Positions 1-6,837 of a stretch of 15,893 nt of DNA are shown here, piece by piece (positions within the stretch are counted from its first letter, which is position 1; each line of letters begins with the position of its first letter). A program made the translations under genes and the position numbers. Source of the DNA: Bacteroidota bacterium (GTDB lineage Bacteria > Bacteroidota > Bacteroidia > Chitinophagales > Chitinophagaceae); contig JAEYRC010000375.1 in NCBI GenBank assembly GCA_023409675.1, positions 1-15,893 of the forward strand, in the 5' to 3' direction. The notes below the pieces were generated by a model, which was not told the origin of the DNA, searched no databases, and saw only the letters and a program-made list of their open reading frames with translations.

Positions 1-2146
1 GTTTTATCAGGGGATTGTTCAGGTTATCCGGAACAGATAAGGTATTGATATTTCCGCCTGGTCCTTCATAAACGGTGCCCGGAGAAAATACCATGGAGGT
101 AGAATACGGGCTGAGGTCGGAACCGGCCTGAGCATAGCTTAACCGTAATTTACCAAATGACAATGCACCAGCATCCAGCAGTTCACTGAACACAAAACTT
201 CCGGAAATGGAAGGATACCAGTAGGAATTATTGTTTTCAGGAAGCGCGGAAGAATTATCGTTCCGCATACTCGCATCGAGATAAAGCATATTCTTGTAGC
301 CAAGGGATACCATACCGAAGAGACTGCGGATTTCTTTGCGCCGCAGGTACGATGACACAGCCGGTCTGTCGATCGACGCGTCGATGTTATACCAGCCCGG
401 GGCGGATAGTCCGCCGGCGGTCGCCTGCGTCAGGTAGGAATACCGTACCGTATAGAGGTTAGCACCAACATTGGCATTCAGGGAAAAGTCGCCAAAACTC
501 TTATCATAGGTTGTCAGGAATTCATAGTTCATGTCTTTATTCTGAAATTTCCCGGTATAATACCCCGGTACCCGGCGACCGCCAAAAGCAGTGATCTCTT
601 CTATATTTTGCGTGAACATATCTGTACGGACAAAACCGCTCATTTTCAGTTCCGGCAACAGTTGATAGGTCAGACCGATATCGCCGAAAATACGATCGCG
701 ACGGTCATTGCTGGTATTCTCATACGCGTCAAAATAAGGGTTGTTCCAGTATAACGGGTTGAAGTTGGTCACTTCACCGGTTGTTGCACTGGGGCGGCGC
801 AGATTCCAGCTCAGGAAGGTACCATCCGGATACTTATAGTTCCGCATCCGCTTCATATCGATGTTCCGCTGAAACCATTGTACAAGATAGCGTGCTCCAT
901 ACTCTGAACCCTGTGCAGGCCGCTGGGCGCTGTTTGTTGCGAAATTCACATTGGTCGATGCAATGAGTTTATCCGTAAGGTTCAGTGAAGCGCTTACACC
1001 AACATTATTCCGTTTAAGCCAGGTGTTGGGTTCAACACCCTGTATACGGGTATCGTTCACGCTTAACCGAAAAGTCGAATTTTCATTACCACCGGTGATG
1101 GTTACCCCATTGTTGAGGTTTGAACCGGTTTCGTAGTAGTCCTTAATATTATTCGGGTGTGGTACAAAGGGAGTGAGTTTCCCATATTCGGGATCCTGCG
1201 GATAGAAACTGAATACCTGGCGAACGGGTGTGCCATCCATTTTTGGACCCCAGCTTTCATCAACTGATATGTCCACATACTTATCACCGTTAGGAAGGGT
1301 TCTCCAGGTTTGACTTGAACCGCCGCCATAAAGATCCTGCGTTGGGAAAAAGTTGCCTGCCTTCTCTACAAAATAAGCAGAGTTAAGTTGCACATCTACC
1401 TTTTTAGGACCTCTCGCGCCCTTGCGGGTGGTGATCATAATAACGCCGTACTGTCCGCGTATACCATAAAGTGCAGATGCTGCCGGACCCTTAAGCACAT
1501 TCACCGACTCAATATCTTCAGGGTTTACATCCTGCCCCAGGTTGCCATAGTCTGCCGCGGCACTGCCGCCATAATTCGCATTTGATATTGGGGTTCCATC
1601 AACAACGATCAGGGGCTGATCGCCTCCTGATATGGAGTTTACTCCACGGATCTTTATCTTCTGTGTACCGCCCATACTCGCGCCGGAAGCGCCGGTGACC
1701 TGTACGCCGGCAATTTTTCCTGCAAGTGATCCGATTACGTTTTGTTCTTTCGTTAGCGTAAGATTTTCACCTTTCACTTCCTGGGTGGAATATCCCAGGG
1801 AGCGTTCGCTGCGGGTAATACCCAGTGCGGTGACAACCACCTCTTCCAGCGCATCAGCATTTTCGAGCTGAACCGATAAAGTGGAGGAATTTCCTACCCT
1901 GATCTCCCGGCTTTTCATGCCGGTGGCCGAAAAAACCAATATGGCATTGGGAGGAACGGTAATGCTAAAGCGGCCTTCTGAATCGGCGGAAAAACCCTGG
2001 TTGGTTCCCTTGATCAATATACTTGCGCCGGAAACCGGATCCCCGTCAGAATGGGTAACTGTTCCTGTAATCCGGCGATCCTGACCCAGGGTGATGGATG
2101 CAAACAACATAAGCTGTAAGCACATCAGCAGTGCAATCTTTTTCAT
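1..2146 (-). CDS. SusC/RagA-family TonB-dependent outer-membrane receptor, N-terminal part (3' end outside window)
   Basis: An outer-membrane, TonB-energised transporter of the SusC/RagA family, which normally pairs with a SusD-type lipoprotein to import oligosaccharides, peptides or similar ligands. The ATG at 2146 opens an uninterrupted frame of about 715 codons to the window edge; full-length members are usually about 1000 residues. Residues 1-21 form a signal peptide (MKKIALL...SITLG). Residues ~25-95 are a CarboxypepD_reg-like beta-sandwich (ITGTV...G.PVSGASI...T..G...D..G.F), followed by EEVVVTALG at 101-109, the usual TonB-box-like stretch. The plug follows with GKIAGVQV (143-150), IRGVNSI (166-172), PLIVVDGTPI (178-187) and ALYGIRGQYGVI (225-236), a variant of the common ALYGSRAANGVI. 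The remainder is beta-barrel, including WNNPYF and the DRRDRIFGDIGLTYQLL segment. The partner susD would lie downstream, off the left edge, so the substrate cannot be inferred. Confidence 0.95.
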   Translation of the reverse strand, partial: MKKIALLMCLQLMLFASITLGQDRRITGTVTHSDGDPVSGASILIKGTNQGFSADSEGRFSITVPPNAILVFSATGMKSREIRVGNSSTLSVQLENADALEEVVVTALGITRSERSLGYSTQEVKGENLTLTKEQNVIGSLAGKIAGVQVTGASGASMGGTQKIKIRGVNSISGGDQPLIVVDGTPISNANYGGSAAADYGNLGQDVNPEDIESVNVLKGPAASALYGIRGQYGVIMITTRKGARGPKKVDVQLNSAYFVEKAGNFFPTQDLYGGGSSQTWRTLPNGDKYVDISVDESWGPKMDGTPVRQVFSFYPQDPEYGKLTPFVPHPNNIKDYYETGSNLNNGVTITGGNENSTFRLSVNDTRIQGVEPNTWLKRNNVGVSASLNLTDKLIASTNVNFATNSAQRPAQGSEYGARYLVQWFQRNIDMKRMRNYKYPDGTFLSWNLRRPSATTGEVTNFNPLYWNNPYFDAYENTSNDRRDRIFGDIGLTYQLLPELKMSGFVRTDMFTQNIEEITAFGGRRVPGYYTGKFQNKDMNYEFLTTYDKSFGDFSLNANVGANLYTVRYSYLTQATAGGLSAPGWYNIDASIDRPAVSSYLRRKEIRSLFGMVSLGYKNMLYLDASMRNDNSSALPENNNSYWYPSISGSFVFSELLDAGALSFGKLRLSYAQAGSDLSPYSTSMVFSPGTVYEGPGGNINTLSVPDNLNNPLIK

Positions 2147-2173
2147 AAGCTAGTCGCGTTTTGGTTTAAAACG

Positions 2174-2210
2174 TTTCTACTTCTGCAAGGTTTTGCAGTT
2201 TTAGTAGAAA
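2174..2210. repeat. Nested inverted repeat upstream of the susC-like gene
   Basis: Outer arms TTTCTAC (2174-2180) and GTAGAAA (2204-2210) enclose inner arms CTGCAA (2183-2188) and TTGCAG (2193-2198) around a GGTT centre, with 2-nt and 5-nt unpaired stretches between them. It begins 28 bases before the susC-like start codon. It could be an operator or a leader-RNA hairpin; nothing in the sequence decides which. Confidence 0.6.
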
Positions 2211-2216
2211 TTTAAC

Positions 2217-2232
2217 TCCCGAATTTTCGGGA
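2217..2232. repeat. Short inverted repeat TCCCGAA-TT-TTCGGGA
   Basis: Perfect 7-bp arms around a 2-nt centre, six bases beyond the nested repeat at 2174-2210 and about 70 bases upstream of the susC-like start. The tight spacing is more like a protein-binding operator than an RNA hairpin, because a 2-nt loop is sterically poor. No T-tract follows on either strand, so it is not a terminator. Confidence 0.55.
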
Positions 2233-2340
2233 ATTATCAGCAATATACTTAATCAAAGTTGCAAAAAGCTGCATTTTAGAGGGAATTTTGAGAAAAAAAG
2301 GGGCTTTTCCTGGAAATTTGCCGGATAGGAATAGATTTAT

Positions 2341-2378
2341 TTTTTGCATGGTTTACCGGCAGATAGGTTTTACATTTG
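2341..2378 (+). promoter_or_regulatory. Candidate Bacteroidota-type promoter for the superoxide dismutase gene
   Basis: TACATTTG at 2371-2378 fits the Bacteroidota -7 consensus TAnnTTTG exactly, and TTTTTG at 2341-2346 could serve as the -33 element. The 24-nt spacing is longer than the usual ~19-21, so the upstream element is the weaker part of the call. It leaves a leader of about 45 nt before the ATG at 2432. Confidence 0.45.
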
Positions 2379-2431
2379 AACTCCCTTTTGATCCCTGACA
2401 TGAATTTTCTAATATTTTAAACTTACCTATT

Positions 2432-3037
2432 ATGGCTTTTACATTACCATCGTTGCCGTATGCGCATGATGCACTAGAACCGCATATTGATGCTGAAACC
2501 ATGAAAATACATCATGGCAAACATCACCAGGCTTATGTTGACAATTTAAATAAAGCACTGTCCGGAACGGAGCACGAACAAAAATCACTGGAAGAAATTG
2601 TGAAGATCGCCGGTTCTATCAGTCCGGCAGTGCGTAATAACGGCGGTGGCCACTGGAATCATACTTTTTTCTGGGAAATCCTGGCGCCTAATGCAGGTGG
2701 TGAACCCAGTGGACGTATTGGTGAAGCAATCAATTCAACATTCGGTTCCTTCGAAGCATTTAAAGAAAAGTTCAATACGGCCGGCGCTACACGATTCGGA
2801 TCAGGATGGGCCTGGCTGATTGTTAAAGACGGCAAACTGGAGGTGGTTTCCACACCAAACCAGGATAATCCGCTCATGGATATTGCTGAAGTGAAAGGCA
2901 CTCCGGTGCTGGGTGTTGATGTTTGGGAACATGCCTATTACCTTAAGTATCAGAACAGCCGCCCGGAATACCTTAATGCCTTTTGGAATGCGGTAAACTG
3001 GACAAAAGTTGAGGAATTATACAACGCTGCTAAATAA
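2432..3037 (+). CDS. sodA: Superoxide dismutase, Mn/Fe family
   Basis: Converts superoxide to oxygen and hydrogen peroxide. The 201 residues match the usual length of single-domain Mn/Fe enzymes and show no signal peptide, so it should be cytosolic. The metal ligands are all present: His27 (KIHHGKHH), His77 (GGHWNHTFFW), Asp163 and His167 (DVWEHAYYLKY). The second-sphere glutamine lies in the C-terminal half (Gln144 in TPNQDNPL), and glycine takes the place of the N-terminal-half glutamine of Fe enzymes; both are Mn-type features. Several Bacteroidota relatives are cambialistic, so metal use is not certain. The start is the first ATG of the conserved MAFTLPSLPY opening, with no Shine-Dalgarno sequence. 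A terminator follows at once, so it is probably a single-gene transcript. Confidence 0.96.
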   Translation: MAFTLPSLPYAHDALEPHIDAETMKIHHGKHHQAYVDNLNKALSGTEHEQKSLEEIVKIAGSISPAVRNNGGGHWNHTFFWEILAPNAGGEPSGRIGEAINSTFGSFEAFKEKFNTAGATRFGSGWAWLIVKDGKLEVVSTPNQDNPLMDIAEVKGTPVLGVDVWEHAYYLKYQNSRPEYLNAFWNAVNWTKVEELYNAAK

Positions 3038-3050
3038 TTTTAAAACCTGT

Positions 3051-3080
3051 CGTCCCGGAGTATTTCCGGGACGATTTTTA
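3051..3080 (+). terminator. Rho-independent terminator after sodA
   Basis: A perfect 9-bp stem, CGTCCCGGA (3051-3059) with TCCGGGACG (3065-3073), a 5-nt loop, then ATTTTTA. It starts 13 nt after the sodA stop. It is also inside the short leader of the next gene, whose ATG is at 3094. Confidence 0.85.
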
Positions 3081-3093
3081 ATGTACACATTTT

Positions 3094-3693
3094 ATGATGA
3101 GAAATTTCCAGCTGCTGAGTTGTTTTATCGTACTGGCATGGTTAACCGGATGCTCCGGTGAACCTAAAAAGGTGTTGATCATGGCAAGCGGTAAAATCGA
3201 GGTTAATGAAAACACCATAACACTCGAACCCGGTACCACCCATAATGAAGAAGAATTGATGGTTAACGGTGACAAGATCACAGTGAAAGCACCTTCAGGC
3301 GACATGGATATTGAGGTTAAAGAAGGAGGCCTTTACCTGCTAAACCTGAAAAAGGATACACTGGTAGGAAGCTATCAACGGGTGGGCACGTCTACAGAGC
3401 AGATCAAGATCAGCCGTGAAGACCTTAAACACCGTCTCGATAGTATGGTGATGCTGATGCAGGGACAGAATGTATCGAAGGAGAACCGCAACTACTGGAT
3501 CGCTCCCATGAAAATGGAAAAGATCACTGGAAACACCCAGGCACAGATTGTAGGGCCCTTTCAAAATTTACCCCGTTCCTATGATCCGAATAAGGAACAT
3601 GAGATCTATAAGTTCCATACCAATAAAGAAGTGGTTGAAATAATAGAAAAGATCCGGCCAATGACTGAAACCGGAGAAGTGGAAAATGAATAA
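3094..3693 (+). CDS. Unrecognised lipoprotein, 199 aa
   Basis: I do not recognise a named family. The N-terminus is a lipoprotein signal peptide: a positive start (MMRN), a hydrophobic core, and the lipobox LTGC with Cys20. The mature part is hydrophilic. Residues ~28-95 are rich in short alternating beta-like segments (KIEVNENTITL, DKITVKAPSG, MDIEVKEGG), suggesting a small beta domain. Residues ~105-125 (REDLKHRLDSMVMLMQGQ) look helical, and the end is acidic. There are no CxxCH or metal-ligand clusters. Tandem ATGs at 3094 and 3097 make the start ambiguous by one residue. Only 20 nt separate it from the sodA hairpin, so expression depends on read-through or on a promoter hidden in the sodA 3' end. 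Sod proximity hints at an envelope stress role, but that is weak inference. Confidence 0.85.
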   Translation: MMRNFQLLSCFIVLAWLTGCSGEPKKVLIMASGKIEVNENTITLEPGTTHNEEELMVNGDKITVKAPSGDMDIEVKEGGLYLLNLKKDTLVGSYQRVGTSTEQIKISREDLKHRLDSMVMLMQGQNVSKENRNYWIAPMKMEKITGNTQAQIVGPFQNLPRSYDPNKEHEIYKFHTNKEVVEIIEKIRPMTETGEVENE

Positions 3694-3715
3694 TTAAACT
3701 TAAGGCAGACTATCT

Positions 3716-3753
3716 AAAACAGCAGTTTTTAACCAGAAGCTGCTGTTTTTTTT
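3716..3753 (+). terminator. Rho-independent terminator after the lipoprotein gene
   Basis: AAAACAGCAG (3716-3725) pairs perfectly with CTGCTGTTTT (3740-3749), and the stem can extend inward by TTT/AAG with a G-T pair. A run of T follows to 3753. It starts 22 nt after the stop codon and ends the plus-strand sod-lipoprotein segment. Confidence 0.85.
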
Positions 3754-4053
3754 ATGCATTAAATTATGACCAGAAGTAGAGGGGAAATTGCGTGATGAGA
3801 ATACAATTTTTGATGTTGAATTTCATGGGGCTCTGCTGCCTTGCTTCCATAATTTGCTTTGACCTAAGTCAGCAGTTTCCGAAACCTTTTACGCAATTGT
3901 GATCTCTCAAAAAACGGTTGGTTTTGAACATTACTACCACGGAGATAAGCCTTGTACATTAAAAATAAGAACGACTGGTCTTATAATCTGCTTTCCCTAT
4001 CGTCCTTTAACATCACTACTTCCTTATCCCAGATCAAACGAATAACTCACCAA
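3754..4053. other. Gene-free stretch between two convergent transcription units
   Basis: About 300 bases between the plus-strand lipoprotein terminator and the minus-strand operon terminator. The only open frames are very short. One, 3795-3902 on the plus strand, would encode 35 residues with a hydrophobic N-terminal half (MRIQFLMLNFMGLCCLASII...); a 31-residue frame lies antisense at 3864-3959. Neither has a convincing promoter or recognisable homology. There is a small imperfect dyad, TGAC-CTAA-GTCA, at 3860-3871. I see no tRNA, repeat array or insertion-sequence end. Confidence 0.6.
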
Positions 4054-4054
4054 T

Positions 4055-4078
4055 AAAAAAAGGAGCCCTAAGGCTCCT
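4055..4078 (-). terminator. Rho-independent terminator of the act-cox operon
   Basis: On the minus strand the stem AGGAGCC/GGCTCCT (4072-4078 with 4061-4067; 4-nt loop) is followed by a T-run (the A-run at 4055-4061 on the plus strand). It lies 25 nt beyond the coxD stop and closes the respiratory operon. No further minus-strand gene follows before it. Confidence 0.85.
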
Positions 4079-4103
4079 CCGGTAAATTATTTTTCAATAA
4101 TGA

Positions 4104-4547
4104 TTAATGCAATGTTCCCGGCTGCTGTGCATCCTGCTTGGATTTATCCACCGGCGTTGTAGTTGATTCTTTATAGTAAGGATCAAACTCGTTGCGCAGG
4201 TTGTTGAAGGATTTTCCATCCCATAGAAAGGCGGCGATAAACCATACGAATAACAAACAGGGTAGCGCCACGGTCATGATCATGTTCTTAATTTCATCGC
4301 CAAGGTGCATGAAAATGGCAATGATGTAAAAGGCTTTCGCCAGAGTAAGAATTACAATGATTCCTTTGATCAAGAGTATCATGAATTCAGACATCCCCGG
4401 GAAAAAATAGATCACCAGTCCTAATGCCAGTTCGCCAATCGTGATGAATAACAGGATCCAGAATGTTCTCCAGATTCGCTTGGTATTCTCTGCCGGACCA
4501 TGATGAAAGGTCACTTCCGTATCCATACTATGTGCTTGATGTTCCAT
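4104..4547 (-). CDS. coxD: Cytochrome c oxidase subunit IV (prokaryotic COX4 type)
   Basis: Small membrane subunit of the haem-copper oxidase, 147 residues, with three hydrophobic segments at about 27-50, 55-79 and 88-109. The second carries the family signature around AKAFYIIAIFMHLGDE, and the third is followed by the soluble, charged tail (...EFDPYYKESTTTPVDK...) that is often longer in Bacteroidota. The role is assembly or stability of the oxidase; it binds no cofactor. The N-terminus is histidine-containing (MEHQAHSMD...TFHHG). It is the last gene of the operon, 29 nt after the upstream subunit III gene, with a terminator just beyond its stop. The ATG at 4547 is preceded by an A-rich leader and no Shine-Dalgarno sequence, as for its neighbours. 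Confidence 0.88.
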   Translation of the reverse strand: MEHQAHSMDTEVTFHHGPAENTKRIWRTFWILLFITIGELALGLVIYFFPGMSEFMILLIKGIIVILTLAKAFYIIAIFMHLGDEIKNMIMTVALPCLLFVWFIAAFLWDGKSFNNLRNEFDPYYKESTTTPVDKSKQDAQQPGTLH

Positions 4548-4576
4548 ATTCTTAATTTTTTTATAGCATTAGGGCA

Positions 4577-5251
4577 TTAGATCAGGTAAAAACAAAGGAA
4601 TACAAATACCCATACCAGGTCTACAAAGTGCCAGTATAAACCAACTTTTTCGATCATCAGGTAATGTCCCTTCTTATCAAAATCCCCACGCAGGGTTTTA
4701 ATCAGCATAATGATCAACAGGATGACTCCCGAGAAAACGTGAAATCCGTGAAATCCGGTGATGGTAAAAAAGAAATTGGTGAAGTTCGGATTGGCCGGTG
4801 TTCCATCGAGGTTGTTGAAAGGATTTTTACCCCACCAGGCATCATTATGATACAGGTGCGTCCACTCCCAAGCCTGGCATGCCAGAAACGCTGCTCCGCC
4901 TACAATAGTCCAGCTTAACCATTTCGCTACACCGATCCGGTTCATTTTATGCCCCTCATGTACAGCAAGCACCATGGTTACCGAACTCATGATCAGAATA
5001 AAAGTCATCAGGCTCACAAAAGCCAGGGGTAAATTGGCATTGCCCATGAATGGGAAGGAATGAAACACTTCATTGGGGTCGGGCCATCCGTTACTGGACA
5101 TCCTTACGGTTCCGTAAGAAATCAGAAATGCGCCAAACGTGAAAGCATCGCTCATAAGGAAATACCACATCATCAGCTTTCCATATTCCACATTAAACGG
5201 ACTCTTTCCGCCGCTCCACCATTTTTGATTTCCAGGAATTGCTTGTGCCAT
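4577..5251 (-). CDS. coxC: Cytochrome c oxidase subunit III, second copy in the operon
   Basis: COX3-family membrane subunit of the aa3 oxidase, 224 residues, with five hydrophobic segments (roughly 24-48, 73-97, 108-128, 156-182, 203-224). Family marks are TGFHGFHVFSG in the fourth segment and GLYWHFVDLVWVFVF at the C-terminus. The position where many subunit III proteins carry a buried glutamate (SE..FF) is Asp35 here (LMSDAFTFG), so an acidic side chain is retained. Subunit III protects the oxygen-reduction site from turnover inactivation and holds lipids near the oxygen path in related oxidases. A loop at about 135-155 (WWGKNPFNNLDG...) is longer than in the neighbouring copy. It starts 39 nt after the first copy ends. 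Confidence 0.93.
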   Translation of the reverse strand: MAQAIPGNQKWWSGGKSPFNVEYGKLMMWYFLMSDAFTFGAFLISYGTVRMSSNGWPDPNEVFHSFPFMGNANLPLAFVSLMTFILIMSSVTMVLAVHEGHKMNRIGVAKWLSWTIVGGAAFLACQAWEWTHLYHNDAWWGKNPFNNLDGTPANPNFTNFFFTITGFHGFHVFSGVILLIIMLIKTLRGDFDKKGHYLMIEKVGLYWHFVDLVWVFVFLCFYLI

Positions 5252-5290
5252 AATGCTCTATTAATTATTGGTTCTTCAAAATTCAGTTAA

Positions 5291-5863
5291 CTATACGGTC
5301 ATAATAAAAAATACCAGCAGATAAATCCATAACAGGTCAACAAAATGCCAGTATGTACTTACAATTTCTACCGGAACAGGATTATAATTTCTGATCCTGG
5401 CGCTATATGCCCGAAAAAATATTACCAGTAAAGCGACAACCCCTCCGAGTACATGCAGCGCATGCAGTCCGAAAATGATATACAGGAACTGTCCCGCTCC
5501 GGAACTTCCGGCCCAGGTAATACCCCGTTCTACCATCGCGTTAAAGCCCATAAGTTGCAATGCAACAAACAGCAGCCCCAGAACAGCGGTGAGGGTGATC
5601 AGCATTCGGTATTGCTGCATTTTCCGCTCCTTGAACGATTTCAATGCCCATTGGATGGTTATGCTGCTCAGCAGTATTGCCGCAGTTGAATAATAGAAGA
5701 AGGGCGATAATTCTATGGTCGACCATCCGGGCAGGCTGCCCTTTACAATATAGGCACTGGTCAGGCCGGCAAACATCATCAGGATGCTGGCTATTGCCAC
5801 CCATAAGGTAAACTTATGCGGATGAATCTTATTTTTTACTGGTGTTGCCACGATATCGGTCAT
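5291..5863 (-). CDS. Cytochrome c oxidase subunit III family protein, first copy in the operon
   Basis: A shorter COX3 paralogue of 190 residues with five hydrophobic segments and the same family marks: FGLHALHVLGG in segment four and STYWHFVDLLWIYLL at the C-terminus. It lacks the acidic residue in the first segment (SILMMFAGLTSAYIV), unlike the downstream copy. Tandem subunit III-like genes are usual in Bacteroidota act-cox clusters, and the two proteins probably fill two positions in the oxidase rather than being redundant. A GTG three bases further upstream (5866) could add one Met; I prefer the ATG at 5863 (MTDIVATPVKN). It begins 17 nt after the ctaB stop, the tightest gap in the operon, consistent with co-translation of haem synthesis and oxidase subunits. 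Confidence 0.9.
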   Translation of the reverse strand: MTDIVATPVKNKIHPHKFTLWVAIASILMMFAGLTSAYIVKGSLPGWSTIELSPFFYYSTAAILLSSITIQWALKSFKERKMQQYRMLITLTAVLGLLFVALQLMGFNAMVERGITWAGSSGAGQFLYIIFGLHALHVLGGVVALLVIFFRAYSARIRNYNPVPVEIVSTYWHFVDLLWIYLLVFFIMTV

Positions 5864-5880
5864 CACTGTTTGGTTTAAAA

Positions 5881-6795
5881 TTATAATATGCTTTGATTCA
5901 TTTTATCGGCCAGTAATGCAAAGAAAACTACCGGCAGATAAATATAACTGCTGAACATTACCCGTCTTGCAGCCTGTGGTGTCATTTCCCGGTAAAGCCG
6001 AACACATTGTAATACCATCCCAATGTTGGCTGCCAGTACGATCCAGAAACTCACCACTCCACTCATGCCCTGAAAATACGGCAACATGCCCACAGGTAAC
6101 AGAATCAGCGAATACATGATACTCTGAATGGCAGAATATCTCGTAGGACCTTCAACCGACGGCATCAGCTTAAAACCGGCATTGGTATAATCCTTATGCG
6201 CCAGCCAGGCTATCGCCCAGAAATGGGGGAACTGCCAGAAAAACTGTATGCCAAAGAGTATCCAACCTCCGGCCGTCAGTGCATCCTGACCCGCTGCCCA
6301 GCCTATAAGACAGGGTAAAGCGCCCGGAATGGCCCCAACGATCACAGACACCGAACTTTTCTTTTTCAGCGGCGTATAGATATAGGCATATATAAACCAG
6401 CTGAACAAAGCAATAACGGCTGATAGCAGGTTGAAATAATACCACAGAATGAACAGACCGGCGATCAGCGATAGAAATACAAATACCCAGCCTTCCCGCT
6501 CGCTCATGCGTCCTGCAGCAACAGGCCTTTTGGCGGTACGCTTCATCATGGCATCCGTATCTTTCTCAACCAGCTGATTTACCGCGTTCGCACTACCGGT
6601 GACCAGCATACCTCCGGTGAAGATCAGTATGATCATCAGCCAGCTATACTCCACTATCTTCGGGGCCAGCAGGTAACTGATCACAGCGGAAAAAACCACC
6701 ATGAAACTGAGGCTGAATTTGATCAGCATCATATAGTCACGCACCTTACTGGCTATTGTAAAAGAACTCGTTTGCTTCAATGTCACCTCCTGCAT
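5881..6795 (-). CDS. ctaB: Protohaem IX farnesyltransferase (haem O synthase)
   Basis: UbiA-superfamily membrane enzyme that adds a farnesyl chain to haem B to give haem O, the precursor of the haem A used by CoxA. Length is 304 residues with about nine hydrophobic segments. The first prenyl-diphosphate/Mg site is NQLVEKDTDAMMKRT (73-87), with RPVAAGRM following (90-97). The second conserved loop has YIYTPLKKKS, GAIPGALPCLIGW and the COX10 hallmark QFPHFWAIAWLAHKDY. It lies 42 nt after coxA and 17 nt before the first subunit III gene. The start is unusual: codons 2-4 of the ATG frame contain AGGAGGTGA, a perfect Shine-Dalgarno sequence, five nt before a TTG at codon 6. Translation could therefore begin at that TTG (MKQTSSFTIA), five residues shorter. 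No haem A synthase gene is in view. Confidence 0.95.
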   Translation of the reverse strand: MQEVTLKQTSSFTIASKVRDYMMLIKFSLSFMVVFSAVISYLLAPKIVEYSWLMIILIFTGGMLVTGSANAVNQLVEKDTDAMMKRTAKRPVAAGRMSEREGWVFVFLSLIAGLFILWYYFNLLSAVIALFSWFIYAYIYTPLKKKSSVSVIVGAIPGALPCLIGWAAGQDALTAGGWILFGIQFFWQFPHFWAIAWLAHKDYTNAGFKLMPSVEGPTRYSAIQSIMYSLILLPVGMLPYFQGMSGVVSFWIVLAANIGMVLQCVRLYREMTPQAARRVMFSSYIYLPVVFFALLADKMNQSIL

Positions 6796-6837
6796 CTAAT
6801 AATAATCCCGGTTGATGAAAAATTGCGGTTAGTTATT

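Noticed and set aside
3864..3959. 31-residue minus-strand open frame in the gene-free stretch
   Set aside because: It is very short, overlaps the other micro-ORF in antisense, and has no promoter or recognisable similarity.
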